Shown: positions 41,611 through 50,677 of the stretch, piece by piece
Position numbering within the stretch: the stretch's first letter is position 1
Layout: each line of letters begins with the position of its first letter
Assembly: GCA_039184865.1 (NCBI GenBank)
Contig: JBCDAV010000010.1
Coordinates: 107,618 to 171,617, forward strand
Source: Thermohalobaculum sp039184865
GTDB taxonomy: Bacteria; Pseudomonadota; Alphaproteobacteria; Rhodobacterales; Rhodobacteraceae
DNA length: 64,000 nt
Reading direction: 5' to 3'
The notes under the pieces: generated by a model
Database searches by the model: none
What the model saw: the letters and a program-made list of their open reading frames with translations, nothing else
What the model was told of the DNA's origin: nothing
Position numbers and translations under genes: made by a program

Positions 41611-43713
41611 GTGACAGACGACAAGATTCGCGTCGGCGTCGATATCGGCGGCACCTTCACCGATGTCGCGCTCGACCATCCGGGCGGCATGGCAACCGCC
41701 AAGGTTCTGACGAACTACGCCGAGCCCGAGCAGGCGATCCTGGACGGCATCGTCAAGGCGGCAGACCGCGCGGGCGTCGCGCTCGGCGACATCCATCAGG
41801 TGATCCACGGCACGACCCTCGTGACCAACGCGCTGATCGAGCGGCGCGGCGCGAAGCTCGCCTTCATAACCACCGAAGGGTTCCGGGACGTCGTCGAAAT
41901 GCGCTCGGAAAACCGGTTCGAGCAATACGACCTGAACCTGGAACTGCCGAAACCGCTGGTGCCGCGCAAGGACCGGTTCACGGTGAATGAACGCATGTCG
42001 GCCGAGGGCGACGTGCTTCTCGCGCTGGACCCGGCCGACGTCGCGGCGGTCGTCGCCCGCGTTCTGGCCGGTGGCTACGATGCGGTCGCCGTCGGTTTCC
42101 TCCACGCCTACGCCAACCCGGCGCACGAACAGGCGGTCGAGGCCGCGTTGCGGGCGGCCGCACCCGAGCTCTCGATCTCGATCTCGTCCGTCATCTCGCC
42201 GCAGATGCGCGAGTTCGAACGCTTCAACACGGTGATCGCCAACGCCTATGTGCAGCCGCAGGTCGCCACCTATCTCGACCGCCTCGTGGCGCGGCTGGGG
42301 GCCGAAGGCGTCGGCGCACCGGTCTTCATGATGCATTCCGGCGGCGGCTTGATCAGCGTGGAGACCGCGAGTCGCGAACCCGTCCGGCTGCTCGAATCCG
42401 GTCCCGCCGGGGGCGCGATCTTCGCGGCCGATTTCGCCAAGGCCCACGGGCTGGACAAGGTGCTCAGCTTCGACATGGGCGGGACAACCGCCAAGATCTG
42501 CCTGATCGAGGACGGCACGCCAAAAACCGCCAACACGTTCGAAGTGGCGCGCACCTATCGCTTCAAGAAAGGCTCGGGCATGCCGGTGTCGACGCCGGTG
42601 GTCGAGATGGTCGAGATCGGCGCCGGCGGCGGCTCGATCGCGCATGTCGACAGCATGGGTCAGATCCGGGTCGGGCCGCAATCGGCGGCCTCGGAACCCG
42701 GCCCCGCCTGCTATCAGCGCGGCGGCGAAGAGCCGACAGTTTCGGACTCCAACCTGATCCTCGGACGGCTCGACCCGGACAACTTCGCGGGCGGCGCGAT
42801 CCCGCTATCCCCGGCGCTGTCGGAGCAGGCGCTGGTGACGCGGATCTGCGATGCAACCGGTCTCGACCCGCGCGACGCCGCCTTCGGCGTGACCGAAATG
42901 GTCGACGAGAACATGGCCAATGCGGCCCGCGTCCACACTGTTGAGAACGGCCGCGACATCGAGGCTTTCACCATGATCGCATTCGGTGGCGGCGCACCGC
43001 TGCACGCCTGCCGCCTCTGCGAGAAACTGGGGATCGAAACCCTGATCATCCCGCCGGGCGCGGGCGTCGGCTCGGCGATCGGATTTCTCAAGGCACCGTT
43101 CAGCTACGAGGCCAGCAAGGGCATCTTCCAGCGGCTCGACCAGTTCGACCCGGACACGGTCAACGCCGCCCTGACCGCACTCGAGGATGAAGCCCGCGCC
43201 TTCGTGCGCGCAGGCGCCGGCGATGCCGAAACCACCACCCGGCTCACCGCCTACATGCGCTATTCCGGTCAGGGCTACGAGATCCCGGTCGTCCTGCCAT
43301 ACCGCACATTCACCGCCGAGGACGGCGACACCATCGGCGCGGCATTCGAAGCCGCCTATCGCAGGCTGTTCGGCCGGGTCATCGACGGGCTGGCGGTCGA
43401 GATCACCAACTGGTCCCTCGTCGTCGCCTCGGTCCTGCCCGACGTCGCCTCGGCGGGCCGTCACCTGACCGGATTGCCGATCGACACCGCGCGCGAGCGT
43501 CGCTTCTACGATGCCGCCCTCCGCGAAATGGTCACGGCTGCCGAAGTCGACCGCGAGGCTCTGACCCCCGGCGCCGTCGTTCACGGCCCCGCCGTGGTGG
43601 TCGAGCGCAACACCTCGACCATCGTCACATCAGCCTACACCGTCACCGGCCAGGGCGACGGTTCGTTGCTTCTGCAACGCAAGGCCGCAGCCATGCGCGA
43701 GGTGGCGGCATGA
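41611..43713 (+). CDS. Hydantoinase/oxoprolinase-family subunit A
   Basis: This 700-aa ATP-dependent amidohydrolase subunit is of the HyuA/5-oxoprolinase/acetone-carboxylase-alpha family. The phosphate-binding motif RVGVDIGGTFTDVALDHPGG is at residues 6-25, with HGTTLVTNALIERRGAK and SGPAGGAIFAADFAK also visible. Members open hydantoins, 5-oxoproline or related cyclic amides at the cost of ATP, or carboxylate ketones. It begins with GTG and overlaps hyuB by ATGA. It marks the island's substrate as a probable cyclic amide or N-heterocycle, which is inference. Confidence 0.9.
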   Translation: MTDDKIRVGVDIGGTFTDVALDHPGGMATAKVLTNYAEPEQAILDGIVKAADRAGVALGDIHQVIHGTTLVTNALIERRGAKLAFITTEGFRDVVEMRSENRFEQYDLNLELPKPLVPRKDRFTVNERMSAEGDVLLALDPADVAAVVARVLAGGYDAVAVGFLHAYANPAHEQAVEAALRAAAPELSISISSVISPQMREFERFNTVIANAYVQPQVATYLDRLVARLGAEGVGAPVFMMHSGGGLISVETASREPVRLLESGPAGGAIFAADFAKAHGLDKVLSFDMGGTTAKICLIEDGTPKTANTFEVARTYRFKKGSGMPVSTPVVEMVEIGAGGGSIAHVDSMGQIRVGPQSAASEPGPACYQRGGEEPTVSDSNLILGRLDPDNFAGGAIPLSPALSEQALVTRICDATGLDPRDAAFGVTEMVDENMANAARVHTVENGRDIEAFTMIAFGGGAPLHACRLCEKLGIETLIIPPGAGVGSAIGFLKAPFSYEASKGIFQRLDQFDPDTVNAALTALEDEARAFVRAGAGDAETTTRLTAYMRYSGQGYEIPVVLPYRTFTAEDGDTIGAAFEAAYRRLFGRVIDGLAVEITNWSLVVASVLPDVASAGRHLTGLPIDTARERRFYDAALREMVTAAEVDREALTPGAVVHGPAVVVERNTSTIVTSAYTVTGQGDGSLLLQRKAAAMREVAA

Positions 43714-45368
43714 CCCGCGCCATCGACTACCAGATCATGTGGAACCGGCTGATCGCCGTCGTCGAGGAACAGGCGACGACGCTGATCCGCACCGCCTTCT
43801 CGACATCGGTCCGCGAGGCCGGCGACCTCTCGGCCGGGCTCTTCGATGTGCGCGGACGGATGATGGCACAGGCCGTCACCGGCACGCCCGGACACGTCAA
43901 CGCCATGGCCGAAAGCGTCACCCATTTCGTGCGCGAGATCGGCCGCCAGAACATCTTCGAAGGCGATGTCTTCATCACCAACGACCCGTGGCTCGGCACC
44001 GGTCACCTGCACGATATCACGGTCGTCTCGCCCACGTTCCGCGACGGACGCCACATCGGCTTCTTCGCCTGCACGGCCCATGTCGTCGACATCGGAGGGC
44101 GCGGGTTCGGCCCGGACGGCAACGAGGTTTTCGAAGAGGGTCTGCAGATCCCGATCATGAAATTCGCCGAACGCGGCGAGGTCGACCGCACGCTGGTGGC
44201 GATGATCCGCGCCAACACGCGCGAGCCCGATCCGGTGATCGGCGACATCTACTCCCTCGCCGCCTGCAACGAGGCTGGCGACCGGCGCCTGCAGGACATG
44301 ATGGGCGAATTCCGGATCGACGATCTCGAGGGCCTCTCGGACTTCATCATGGAAACCAGCCGCGACGCGACGCTGAAATGCATCGCGGCACTGCCCGATG
44401 GCGACTACAGCAATGACATGCAGGTCGACGGCTACGACGTGCCGGTCCACATGGCCGTCCGTCTGAGCGTCCAGGGCACCGCGCTGAAGGCCGATTTCGC
44501 GGGCACCTCCGGCCCCTCCCGGTTCGGCGTGAACGTTCCCATGGTCTATACTAGGGCCTATGCCTGCTACGGTCTGAAATGCGCCGTCGCGCCCGAGGTT
44601 CCGAACAACACGGGCTCGCTCGAACCCTTCGAGATCACCGCACCCGACGGATGCATCCTCGCCGCCCGGCGCCCGGCGCCGGTCTCGACGCGCCACGTGC
44701 TCGGCCATCTGGTCCCGGACGTGGTGCTCGGCGCCCTGCACAAGTGCCTGCCGAAAACCGTGCCCGCCGAAGGCGCTAGCGCGCTCTGGAACATCCAGAT
44801 CAGTGCCCGCCCGACAGACCCGGATTCGGGCCTCGCCAACCGCGAGGTTCTGATGTTCAATTCCGGCGGCACCGGCGCGCGCCCGAAGACGGACGGGCTT
44901 TCGGCAACCGCCTTTCCCTCCGGCGTCTCGACCATGTCGGTCGAGGCAACCGAGCATGTCGGTCCCATCGTCGTCTGGCGCAAGGATCTGCGCGAAGGCT
45001 CCGGCGGCGCAGGCGAATTCCGCGGCGGCCTCGGCCAGACCATCGAGATCGAGCCGCGCCGCGGTTACGATTTCTACTTCAACGCCATGTTCGACCGCAT
45101 CCGGAACCCGGCCCGCGGCCGCAACGGCGGCGCGTCCGGCAGGGCTGGCAGCGTGGCGTTGTCCGACGGCACGCAACTCGCCGGCAAGGGACGCCAGAAG
45201 GTGCCGAACGGCTCGCGCCTCGTGCTCGGCCTGCCCGGCGGCGGCGGCTACGGCGCGCCGCAGGACCGCCCGCGCGCGCACGTCCGGGCCGATCTCGACG
45301 CCGGATACATCACCGAAGACCAAGCCTCGACCGATTACGGCCTGAGCGGAGACGAAACCCATGACTGA
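43710..45368 (+). CDS. Hydantoinase/oxoprolinase-family subunit B
   Basis: This 552-aa partner of the A subunit contains the family blocks ITNDPWLGTGHLHDITVVSP (near residue 90) and DFAGTSGPSRFGVNVPMV. It ends with GKGRQKVPNGSRLVLGLPGG and GGYGAPQDRP. The A/B pair forms one enzyme; specificity cannot be read from sequence. It overlaps the SDR gene by 8 bp, and the entire unit appears translationally coupled. Confidence 0.9.
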   Translation: MTRAIDYQIMWNRLIAVVEEQATTLIRTAFSTSVREAGDLSAGLFDVRGRMMAQAVTGTPGHVNAMAESVTHFVREIGRQNIFEGDVFITNDPWLGTGHLHDITVVSPTFRDGRHIGFFACTAHVVDIGGRGFGPDGNEVFEEGLQIPIMKFAERGEVDRTLVAMIRANTREPDPVIGDIYSLAACNEAGDRRLQDMMGEFRIDDLEGLSDFIMETSRDATLKCIAALPDGDYSNDMQVDGYDVPVHMAVRLSVQGTALKADFAGTSGPSRFGVNVPMVYTRAYACYGLKCAVAPEVPNNTGSLEPFEITAPDGCILAARRPAPVSTRHVLGHLVPDVVLGALHKCLPKTVPAEGASALWNIQISARPTDPDSGLANREVLMFNSGGTGARPKTDGLSATAFPSGVSTMSVEATEHVGPIVVWRKDLREGSGGAGEFRGGLGQTIEIEPRRGYDFYFNAMFDRIRNPARGRNGGASGRAGSVALSDGTQLAGKGRQKVPNGSRLVLGLPGGGGYGAPQDRPRAHVRADLDAGYITEDQASTDYGLSGDETHD

Positions 45369-46113
45369 CCAACCCATCGCCCTTGTCACCGGTGCGGCTC
45401 AGGGCATCGGCTATGCCTGCGCCGAAGCGCTGGCCGAGGACGGCGCCCGCGTCGTGCTCTCGGACATCAATGCCGACGGTGTCACGCAAGCGGCCGAGAA
45501 ACTCGGCCACGGCGCCATCGCGATCGCCTGCGACATGGGCGATCCGGCCCAGATCAACGCGATGTTCGACAAGGTCGTCGGCGGGACCGGCCCGCTCTCG
45601 ATCCTCGTCAACAATGCCGGGATCGCGATGCCCGGCGACTTCATGGAGTACTCGCTCGAAGCCTTTCAGAAGGTGATCGACGTCAACCTCACCGGGGCGT
45701 TTCTGGCCACGCAAGAGGCCGCGAAGTCGATGATCGCCAACGGCATCGAGGGCTCGATCATCAACATGTCCTCGATCAACGCCCAGGTCGCTATCCCGCA
45801 GATCCCGGCCTATTGCGCGTCCAAGGGCGGCGTCATGCAGCTTACCAAGGCCGCGGCCCTCGCCCTCGCCCCGCACAACATCCGCGTCAACGCGGTCGGC
45901 CCCGGCTCGATCGACACCGAGATGATGGCAGGCGTGAATGCCAATCCCGACGCCATGAAAACGGTCATGGCCCGCACGCCGCTCAAACGTGTCGGCGCCC
46001 CGCGCGAGATCGGCGACGTCGTGGCCTTCCTCGCCTCGAAAAAGGCCAGCTACATCACCGGCGAGACGATCTACGTCGACGGCGGCCGCATCGGGATGAA
46101 CTACACCTGCTGA
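45361..46113 (+). CDS. Short-chain dehydrogenase/reductase
   Basis: This 250-aa NAD(P)-dependent oxidoreductase has the cofactor motif TGAAQGIG (residues 10-17), NNAGIA, the catalytic serine in NMSSINAQ and the YCASK active site, and ends in the usual IYVDGGRIGMNY-like tail. An aspartate at the end of the second strand (LSDINAD) suggests NAD preference. It probably oxidises a hydroxy intermediate of the pathway. It lies between hyuB (8-bp overlap) and the ABC ATPase. Confidence 0.92.
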   Translation: MTDQPIALVTGAAQGIGYACAEALAEDGARVVLSDINADGVTQAAEKLGHGAIAIACDMGDPAQINAMFDKVVGGTGPLSILVNNAGIAMPGDFMEYSLEAFQKVIDVNLTGAFLATQEAAKSMIANGIEGSIINMSSINAQVAIPQIPAYCASKGGVMQLTKAAALALAPHNIRVNAVGPGSIDTEMMAGVNANPDAMKTVMARTPLKRVGAPREIGDVVAFLASKKASYITGETIYVDGGRIGMNYTC

Positions 46114-46137
46114 TTGCCCAAACGGGGAGGGACCGCC

Positions 46138-46881
46138 ATGTCCGAAGTGCCTGCCGTCAAGATGACGAACGTCAACAAGTGGTACGGCGTCTACCATGCC
46201 CTGAAGGACATCAACCTGACCGTCGCGAAGGGCGAGAAACTGGTCATCTGCGGGCCGTCGGGGTCCGGCAAATCCACGATGATCCGCACCATCAACCAGC
46301 TCGAGGTTCACGAGCAGGGCGACATCGAGATCCTCGGCGAGACCATCGACGCCGACGCGCCGAACATCGACGAAATGCGGCGCGAGGTCGGCATGTGCTT
46401 CCAGCACTTCAATCTGTTCCCGCACATGACGATCATCGAGAACTGTACGCTCGCCCCGATGATCGCGCGCAACGCGTCGAAGGCCGAGGCCGAGGAAACC
46501 GCGATGCGGTATCTCGAGAAGGTCCAGATCGCGAACCAGGCAGAGAAGTATCCAGGACAGCTTTCGGGTGGGCAGCAACAGCGCGTGGCGATTGCGCGAG
46601 CGCTCTGCATGGCGCCCGAGATCCTGCTGTTCGACGAACCGACCTCGGCCCTCGACCCTGAGATGATCGGCGAGGTCCTCGACGTCATGGTGACCCTGGC
46701 TGAGGAAGGCATGACCATGCTCTGCGTGACGCACGAGATGGGCTTCGCCCGCAAGGTCGCCGACCGGGTGGTCTTCATGGATGCCGGTGAGATCATCGAA
46801 GAGAACGATCCGGAGAGTTTCTTCTCCAACCCCGGCAGCGACCGCACGAAGAAGTTCCTCGATCAGGTGCTCAGCCACTGA
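46138..46881 (+). CDS. Amino-acid ABC transporter ATP-binding protein (AapP-type)
   Basis: This 247-aa ATPase of polar amino-acid importers has Walker A GPSGSGKST near residue 41, QHFNLFPHMT, the signature LSGGQQQR, and Walker B ILLFDEPTSALDPE. ATG 46138 has GGGAGG upstream. The binding protein and permeases at 30.06-33.4 kb lack an adjacent ATPase, and this gene has no adjacent permease, so it almost certainly completes that transporter. The two parts sit in different units that share an operator type, which would keep their expression matched. Confidence 0.93.
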   Translation: MSEVPAVKMTNVNKWYGVYHALKDINLTVAKGEKLVICGPSGSGKSTMIRTINQLEVHEQGDIEILGETIDADAPNIDEMRREVGMCFQHFNLFPHMTIIENCTLAPMIARNASKAEAEETAMRYLEKVQIANQAEKYPGQLSGGQQQRVAIARALCMAPEILLFDEPTSALDPEMIGEVLDVMVTLAEEGMTMLCVTHEMGFARKVADRVVFMDAGEIIEENDPESFFSNPGSDRTKKFLDQVLSH

Positions 46882-47160
46882 CCGTTGTCCCTTCGCCTGA
46901 CGCAGGCGTCAGAGGTCGCCGGAAAACTGCGAGTTTCGGCGACCCCGACTTCGCCGCGCAGACCGGTCAACGCCTTTCGATCTCGTGGACCATCCCGCGA
47001 CCCCTGTCGCGCAATGACGCGACGGGAGCGACCCCGATCCCGCCTCGCGACTTCTGCCGAGCCGTTGACCTTTCGCGGCGTGTCACAGACGATCGTCGGC
47101 ATCGAGCCACATGGCACGGTGCACGACGACAAACTCGACCGGCCCGACCACGGAGACCCG

Positions 47161-48063
47161 ATGTCAGATCGACCAGCGGCCAGCGAAGCGGCCCAGGCGT
47201 TCCTTGCAGCAGAACGCCCGGAGATGCCGCCGCTCACTGACCGGACCGCGTGGGCCTACCGCGAAGTCGCCCGCGCGGATGCGCTCGAACGTGCTGACCG
47301 CGCCGTGGCGCGCCATCCGGTCGAAATCACCGAGACCGAGATCGCAAGCATTCCCTGCACGATCGTCACGCCGACAGCATGGGACGGCGCGCAAGAAGCG
47401 CTCTACTGCTTCGGCGGTGGCTACTTTTCCGGCAGCGCCCGCGAAGACCTGATCCTCGCAGCACCGCTCGCGGCCCGTTCGGGTCTAAGGATCACCATGG
47501 TCGACTACCGGCTGGCGCCGGAACATCCCTACCCGGCCGCCATCGAGGATGGACTTGCCGTCTACCGGTCGCTTGCGCAGTCGACCCCGCTCGCGCTGAT
47601 CGGCGAGTCAGCCGGCGGCAATCTCGCGCTCGTTCTGCTGCAACGGGCGCTCGCCGAAGACCTGCCGCTGCCGCGCCGCATCGCCCTGCTCTCGCCCTGG
47701 TGCGATCTGACCCCGGCGGCAGCCTCGGCGCACAATGCCGAGGGCGACGACCCGACCCTCACCCCGGAGACCATCCGCGCAGCCGTAAAGATCTACGCGG
47801 ATGGCGCCGATCCGCGCGACCCGGATCTCTCGCCGGTATTCGCGGATTGGCCCTCAAACCTTCCCCCAGTGCTGATGACGACAGGCGAACAGGATCTGCT
47901 GCGCGACCAAGTGCTGGATCTGGCCGGGCGCCTGCGCGATGCGGGCAACGCGTGCGAGTTGAACGTGCACCCGCACATGTGGCACGTCTTCGAGTTCTAC
48001 GACGAACTGCCAGAAGCCGACCGCTCCCTGCGCGAGATCGCGGAGTTTCTCCGTCTGACCTGA
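47161..48063 (+). CDS. Alpha/beta hydrolase (HSL-type esterase)
   Basis: This 300-aa serine hydrolase of the hormone-sensitive-lipase group has the oxyanion loop CFGGGYFSGS near residue 81 and the nucleophile elbow GESAGG near 146. The catalytic aspartate is likely in TTGEQDLLRDQ and the histidine in HPHMWHVFEF. GGAG precedes ATG 47161; a longer open frame to 46885 is unlikely to be translated. It follows the ABC ATPase after 279 bp and could be part of the island or independent. The substrate is unknown. Confidence 0.85.
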   Translation: MSDRPAASEAAQAFLAAERPEMPPLTDRTAWAYREVARADALERADRAVARHPVEITETEIASIPCTIVTPTAWDGAQEALYCFGGGYFSGSAREDLILAAPLAARSGLRITMVDYRLAPEHPYPAAIEDGLAVYRSLAQSTPLALIGESAGGNLALVLLQRALAEDLPLPRRIALLSPWCDLTPAAASAHNAEGDDPTLTPETIRAAVKIYADGADPRDPDLSPVFADWPSNLPPVLMTTGEQDLLRDQVLDLAGRLRDAGNACELNVHPHMWHVFEFYDELPEADRSLREIAEFLRLT

Positions 48064-48106
48064 TGTTCGCAGCGCCCGAACGGCAAGCCGCCTGAACCAA
48101 ACCCGC

Positions 48107-49456
48107 CTAGGCCAGCGCGGCGCGCAGCCGGTGCGGACGTAAAGGCCGCGACAGAACCACCGTGTCGGTGCGCATATCAGCCAGTCCTGACCGCGCATCG
48201 GACCCGTCCGACAGCCGGATGTGCCGCGCCGGCAGCGCGCCCTGCCCGTCGATCTCGCTCAACTGATGGTCCGAGAACGTCGCCTCGTCGATCACGATTG
48301 CGTCCGGCACGATCCCAAGATGCCCCAGACTGCGCCGCGCATCCTCCGGCGTCGTCGCGCAGATGCACGCCATCCCCCAGCCGTCCAGCAGCGTGATAAT
48401 CTGATCCGACAGCCCGATGTTTCCAGTCAGCAGCAGCACGATCCGCGCCTCGGCGGTCTCCTCGGTGAAACCCTCGCTCTGCTCGTCCGCTGTCATCTGT
48501 GGCGGGCAGGTCGGCACCCGAACCGAGAACATCGATCCCCGGCCCGGAATCGACCGCAACGCCAGCGGATGCTTGAGCAGCTTCGCCGCCCGCTCGACAA
48601 TCGCCAGACCCAGACCGACACCTTCGCCCGTGCCCGACTTGCCGGTCTTGTTGGGCAGCCGCTTGAACTCCGCGAAAATCAGCTTGCGCTCGGTCTCGGT
48701 CAGGCCGGGACCGGTGTCAAACACCTGGATCTCGAGATCGTTGCCGCGTTTTCGGCACCCGACCAAAACGCGCCCGTGCCCGACATGGTGCACGGCGTTC
48801 GACACGTAGTTCTGGATGATCTGGCGCAGGTAGAACGGATCGCTCAGCACCCAGGCGGACGACGGAATGCACCAGAGATCGAGCCCATTGCGCGCCGCCA
48901 GCGGGAGAAACTCCTCGATCACCGGCTCGAGCACCTGCGTCACCGGGAACGCCGAAAGTTCGGCCCGTGTCGCCGAGGAATCCAGCCGAGAGATATCGAG
49001 CAGCGAGCCGATGATGCTCTCGACCGACCGAAACGCACTCGAAAGCTGGCCGACGATGTTCTCCTGATTGGGATCCAGATCGGTCCGCGCGATCTGCTCG
49101 AGATAGAGCTTAGCCGCGGTCAGGGGCTGGCGCACATCGTGGCTCGCCGCAGCGACGAAGCGCGACTTCGCCCGGTTCGCCTCCTCGGCCGCTGCCGACG
49201 CCGCCGTGAGTTGCAGGTTGGCCCGGTTCAGCAGATCCAGCGTGCGCTGCAACTCGACCGTCCGGGCATTGACCTCGCCCTCCAGCGCAATCGCGCGCTG
49301 AAACAGGCTGAAGCCGTCGCCCGCCTGTTCGGCATTGCGCTCGACCCGGTTCATCAGAACCTCGGTGATTCGGCGCAGCTTGCGGTTCTGGGTTTCCAGA
49401 TCGCTCGACGCATCGAGCAGCCCGTCGATCTGGCTCCCCGGCGCCATGTCAGTCAT
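48107..49456 (-). CDS. Sensor histidine kinase with degenerate C-terminal receiver
   Basis: This 449-aa kinase lacks membrane helices, so it is cytoplasmic. An N-terminal coiled coil (about residues 15-95) is followed by the H-box ASHDVRQPLTAAKLYLEQI, a HATPase domain with DTGPGLT and GVGLGLAIVERAA, and a receiver-like tail from about 335. The tail keeps one Asp (AIVIDEA) but lacks the acidic pair, and has Arg where Lys is usual. It overlaps the FIST gene by 8 bp. The layout resembles P. aeruginosa ErcS'/NahK next to its FIST partner, so it probably receives the FIST signal and phosphorylates the nearby regulator. Confidence 0.85.
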   Translation of the reverse strand: MTDMAPGSQIDGLLDASSDLETQNRKLRRITEVLMNRVERNAEQAGDGFSLFQRAIALEGEVNARTVELQRTLDLLNRANLQLTAASAAAEEANRAKSRFVAAASHDVRQPLTAAKLYLEQIARTDLDPNQENIVGQLSSAFRSVESIIGSLLDISRLDSSATRAELSAFPVTQVLEPVIEEFLPLAARNGLDLWCIPSSAWVLSDPFYLRQIIQNYVSNAVHHVGHGRVLVGCRKRGNDLEIQVFDTGPGLTETERKLIFAEFKRLPNKTGKSGTGEGVGLGLAIVERAAKLLKHPLALRSIPGRGSMFSVRVPTCPPQMTADEQSEGFTEETAEARIVLLLTGNIGLSDQIITLLDGWGMACICATTPEDARRSLGHLGIVPDAIVIDEATFSDHQLSEIDGQGALPARHIRLSDGSDARSGLADMRTDTVVLSRPLRPHRLRAALA

Positions 49457-50630
49457 CGGACGGATAGACCGCGACGCCGGTGAACGTCTGGTTCAGGTGC
49501 ATCCCGCGAAACTGCTCGCCATAGGTGTTGAACCCCAGAACGCCGTGCCGCGCGAGCACGCGCGACATGTCCTGCGTCTTCTGCGAGGTCTCGACATCGA
49601 GGCGCCGCAGCACGCAGTCGAAGCCCAGCACGAGGTCCGGCGGGGTCTCTTCGGCCAGTTCCGTCAGGCTGGCATCGAGATGATCGACAATCTCGGTCGA
49701 ATTGGCCACCGTCAGCACCAGCCCCTCGTCGATCGCGCAGTAGAAGCGCAGGTCACCGTTGTCCTCGACCTTCTGAATGGACCGGCAGAAATGCTCGCCA
49801 CCGATCCGCACGACCACCGGGTTCTCGGCGAAAATGAAGGGCGAAAGCTGCTCGGGATCCTTGCCGACGATGCGCGCATATTCCCGCGCCGCCGGCTCGA
49901 CATTGATCTCGGTGACCAGCCGTTCGGCAGGATCGGCGCCGGTCACCACCATGCGCCGGTCGGTCGGCACGAAGTTGTCCAGCCGGAATCCCTTGATCGG
50001 ACACTTGGTGTGAACCATCGCCAGCACGGCGGCATCGGCATGGAAACATCCGTCGTGCACCACGAACGTCTCGCCGAAATCCAGCCCGTCCCCGGCAGAG
50101 CCGCCGATCAGCGGCACCGCACCCAGCGACGGCGCCAGCGCGGCAACCACGGCATCTTCGCGGCGCGACAGCCCGTCGATGAAGAGCAGCGTGAAGCGAT
50201 GATCCCACAGCGCCGCCTCTCCCAGCCCGTCCGTGCGCATCAGATCGCTCGCAACCGTCGATCCCTGATCGACCGAGAATTCGGACAACGGCTGGATCAG
50301 ATGCGTGCGCACGACAAAATGACTGCGGGGGAACCCCAGCGCCATCAGGCTGCCGTGCTGGTATCCCTCCGGCCCGAGTTCACCGGCCGTCGTGCAGCCC
50401 AGCACCTGAGTATCCGACAGATGCCCGGCGCAGCCCGCCGCTATCGCCTCCCTGTCATGAACCGGTGAGACAAACAGCAGAACGAAGGCGAGGTCGCACC
50501 CCTGGAACGCCTCGGCGACCTCGGCCAGCGCCTCCGTCGCGTCTGGGTGCGTGCTGCAGATACGCAGGACCGAGTGCCCGGCGCCTGGCGCGTCGATGCT
50601 AAACGGCCGCGACTCTATATCGTCGCGCAT
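49449..50630 (-). CDS. FIST-domain sensor protein (NosP-like)
   Basis: This 393-aa cytoplasmic protein has FIST_N (about residues 40-230; FVLLFVSPVHD, VLGCTTAGELGPEGYQHGSL, IGGSAGDGL) and FIST_C domains (RVLARHGVLGFNTYGEQFRG near the end). FIST proteins bind small ligands. The NosP subgroup binds heme and senses nitric oxide while regulating a neighbouring histidine kinase. Here it is encoded directly upstream of, and overlapping, the kinase gene. Whether it binds heme cannot be seen from sequence. Confidence 0.82.
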   Translation of the reverse strand: MRDDIESRPFSIDAPGAGHSVLRICSTHPDATEALAEVAEAFQGCDLAFVLLFVSPVHDREAIAAGCAGHLSDTQVLGCTTAGELGPEGYQHGSLMALGFPRSHFVVRTHLIQPLSEFSVDQGSTVASDLMRTDGLGEAALWDHRFTLLFIDGLSRREDAVVAALAPSLGAVPLIGGSAGDGLDFGETFVVHDGCFHADAAVLAMVHTKCPIKGFRLDNFVPTDRRMVVTGADPAERLVTEINVEPAAREYARIVGKDPEQLSPFIFAENPVVVRIGGEHFCRSIQKVEDNGDLRFYCAIDEGLVLTVANSTEIVDHLDASLTELAEETPPDLVLGFDCVLRRLDVETSQKTQDMSRVLARHGVLGFNTYGEQFRGMHLNQTFTGVAVYPSDD

Positions 50631-50677
50631 GATCCTCCCCGGATTCTTATCCGAACAGGTTAGTGCGCGATGTCCGG

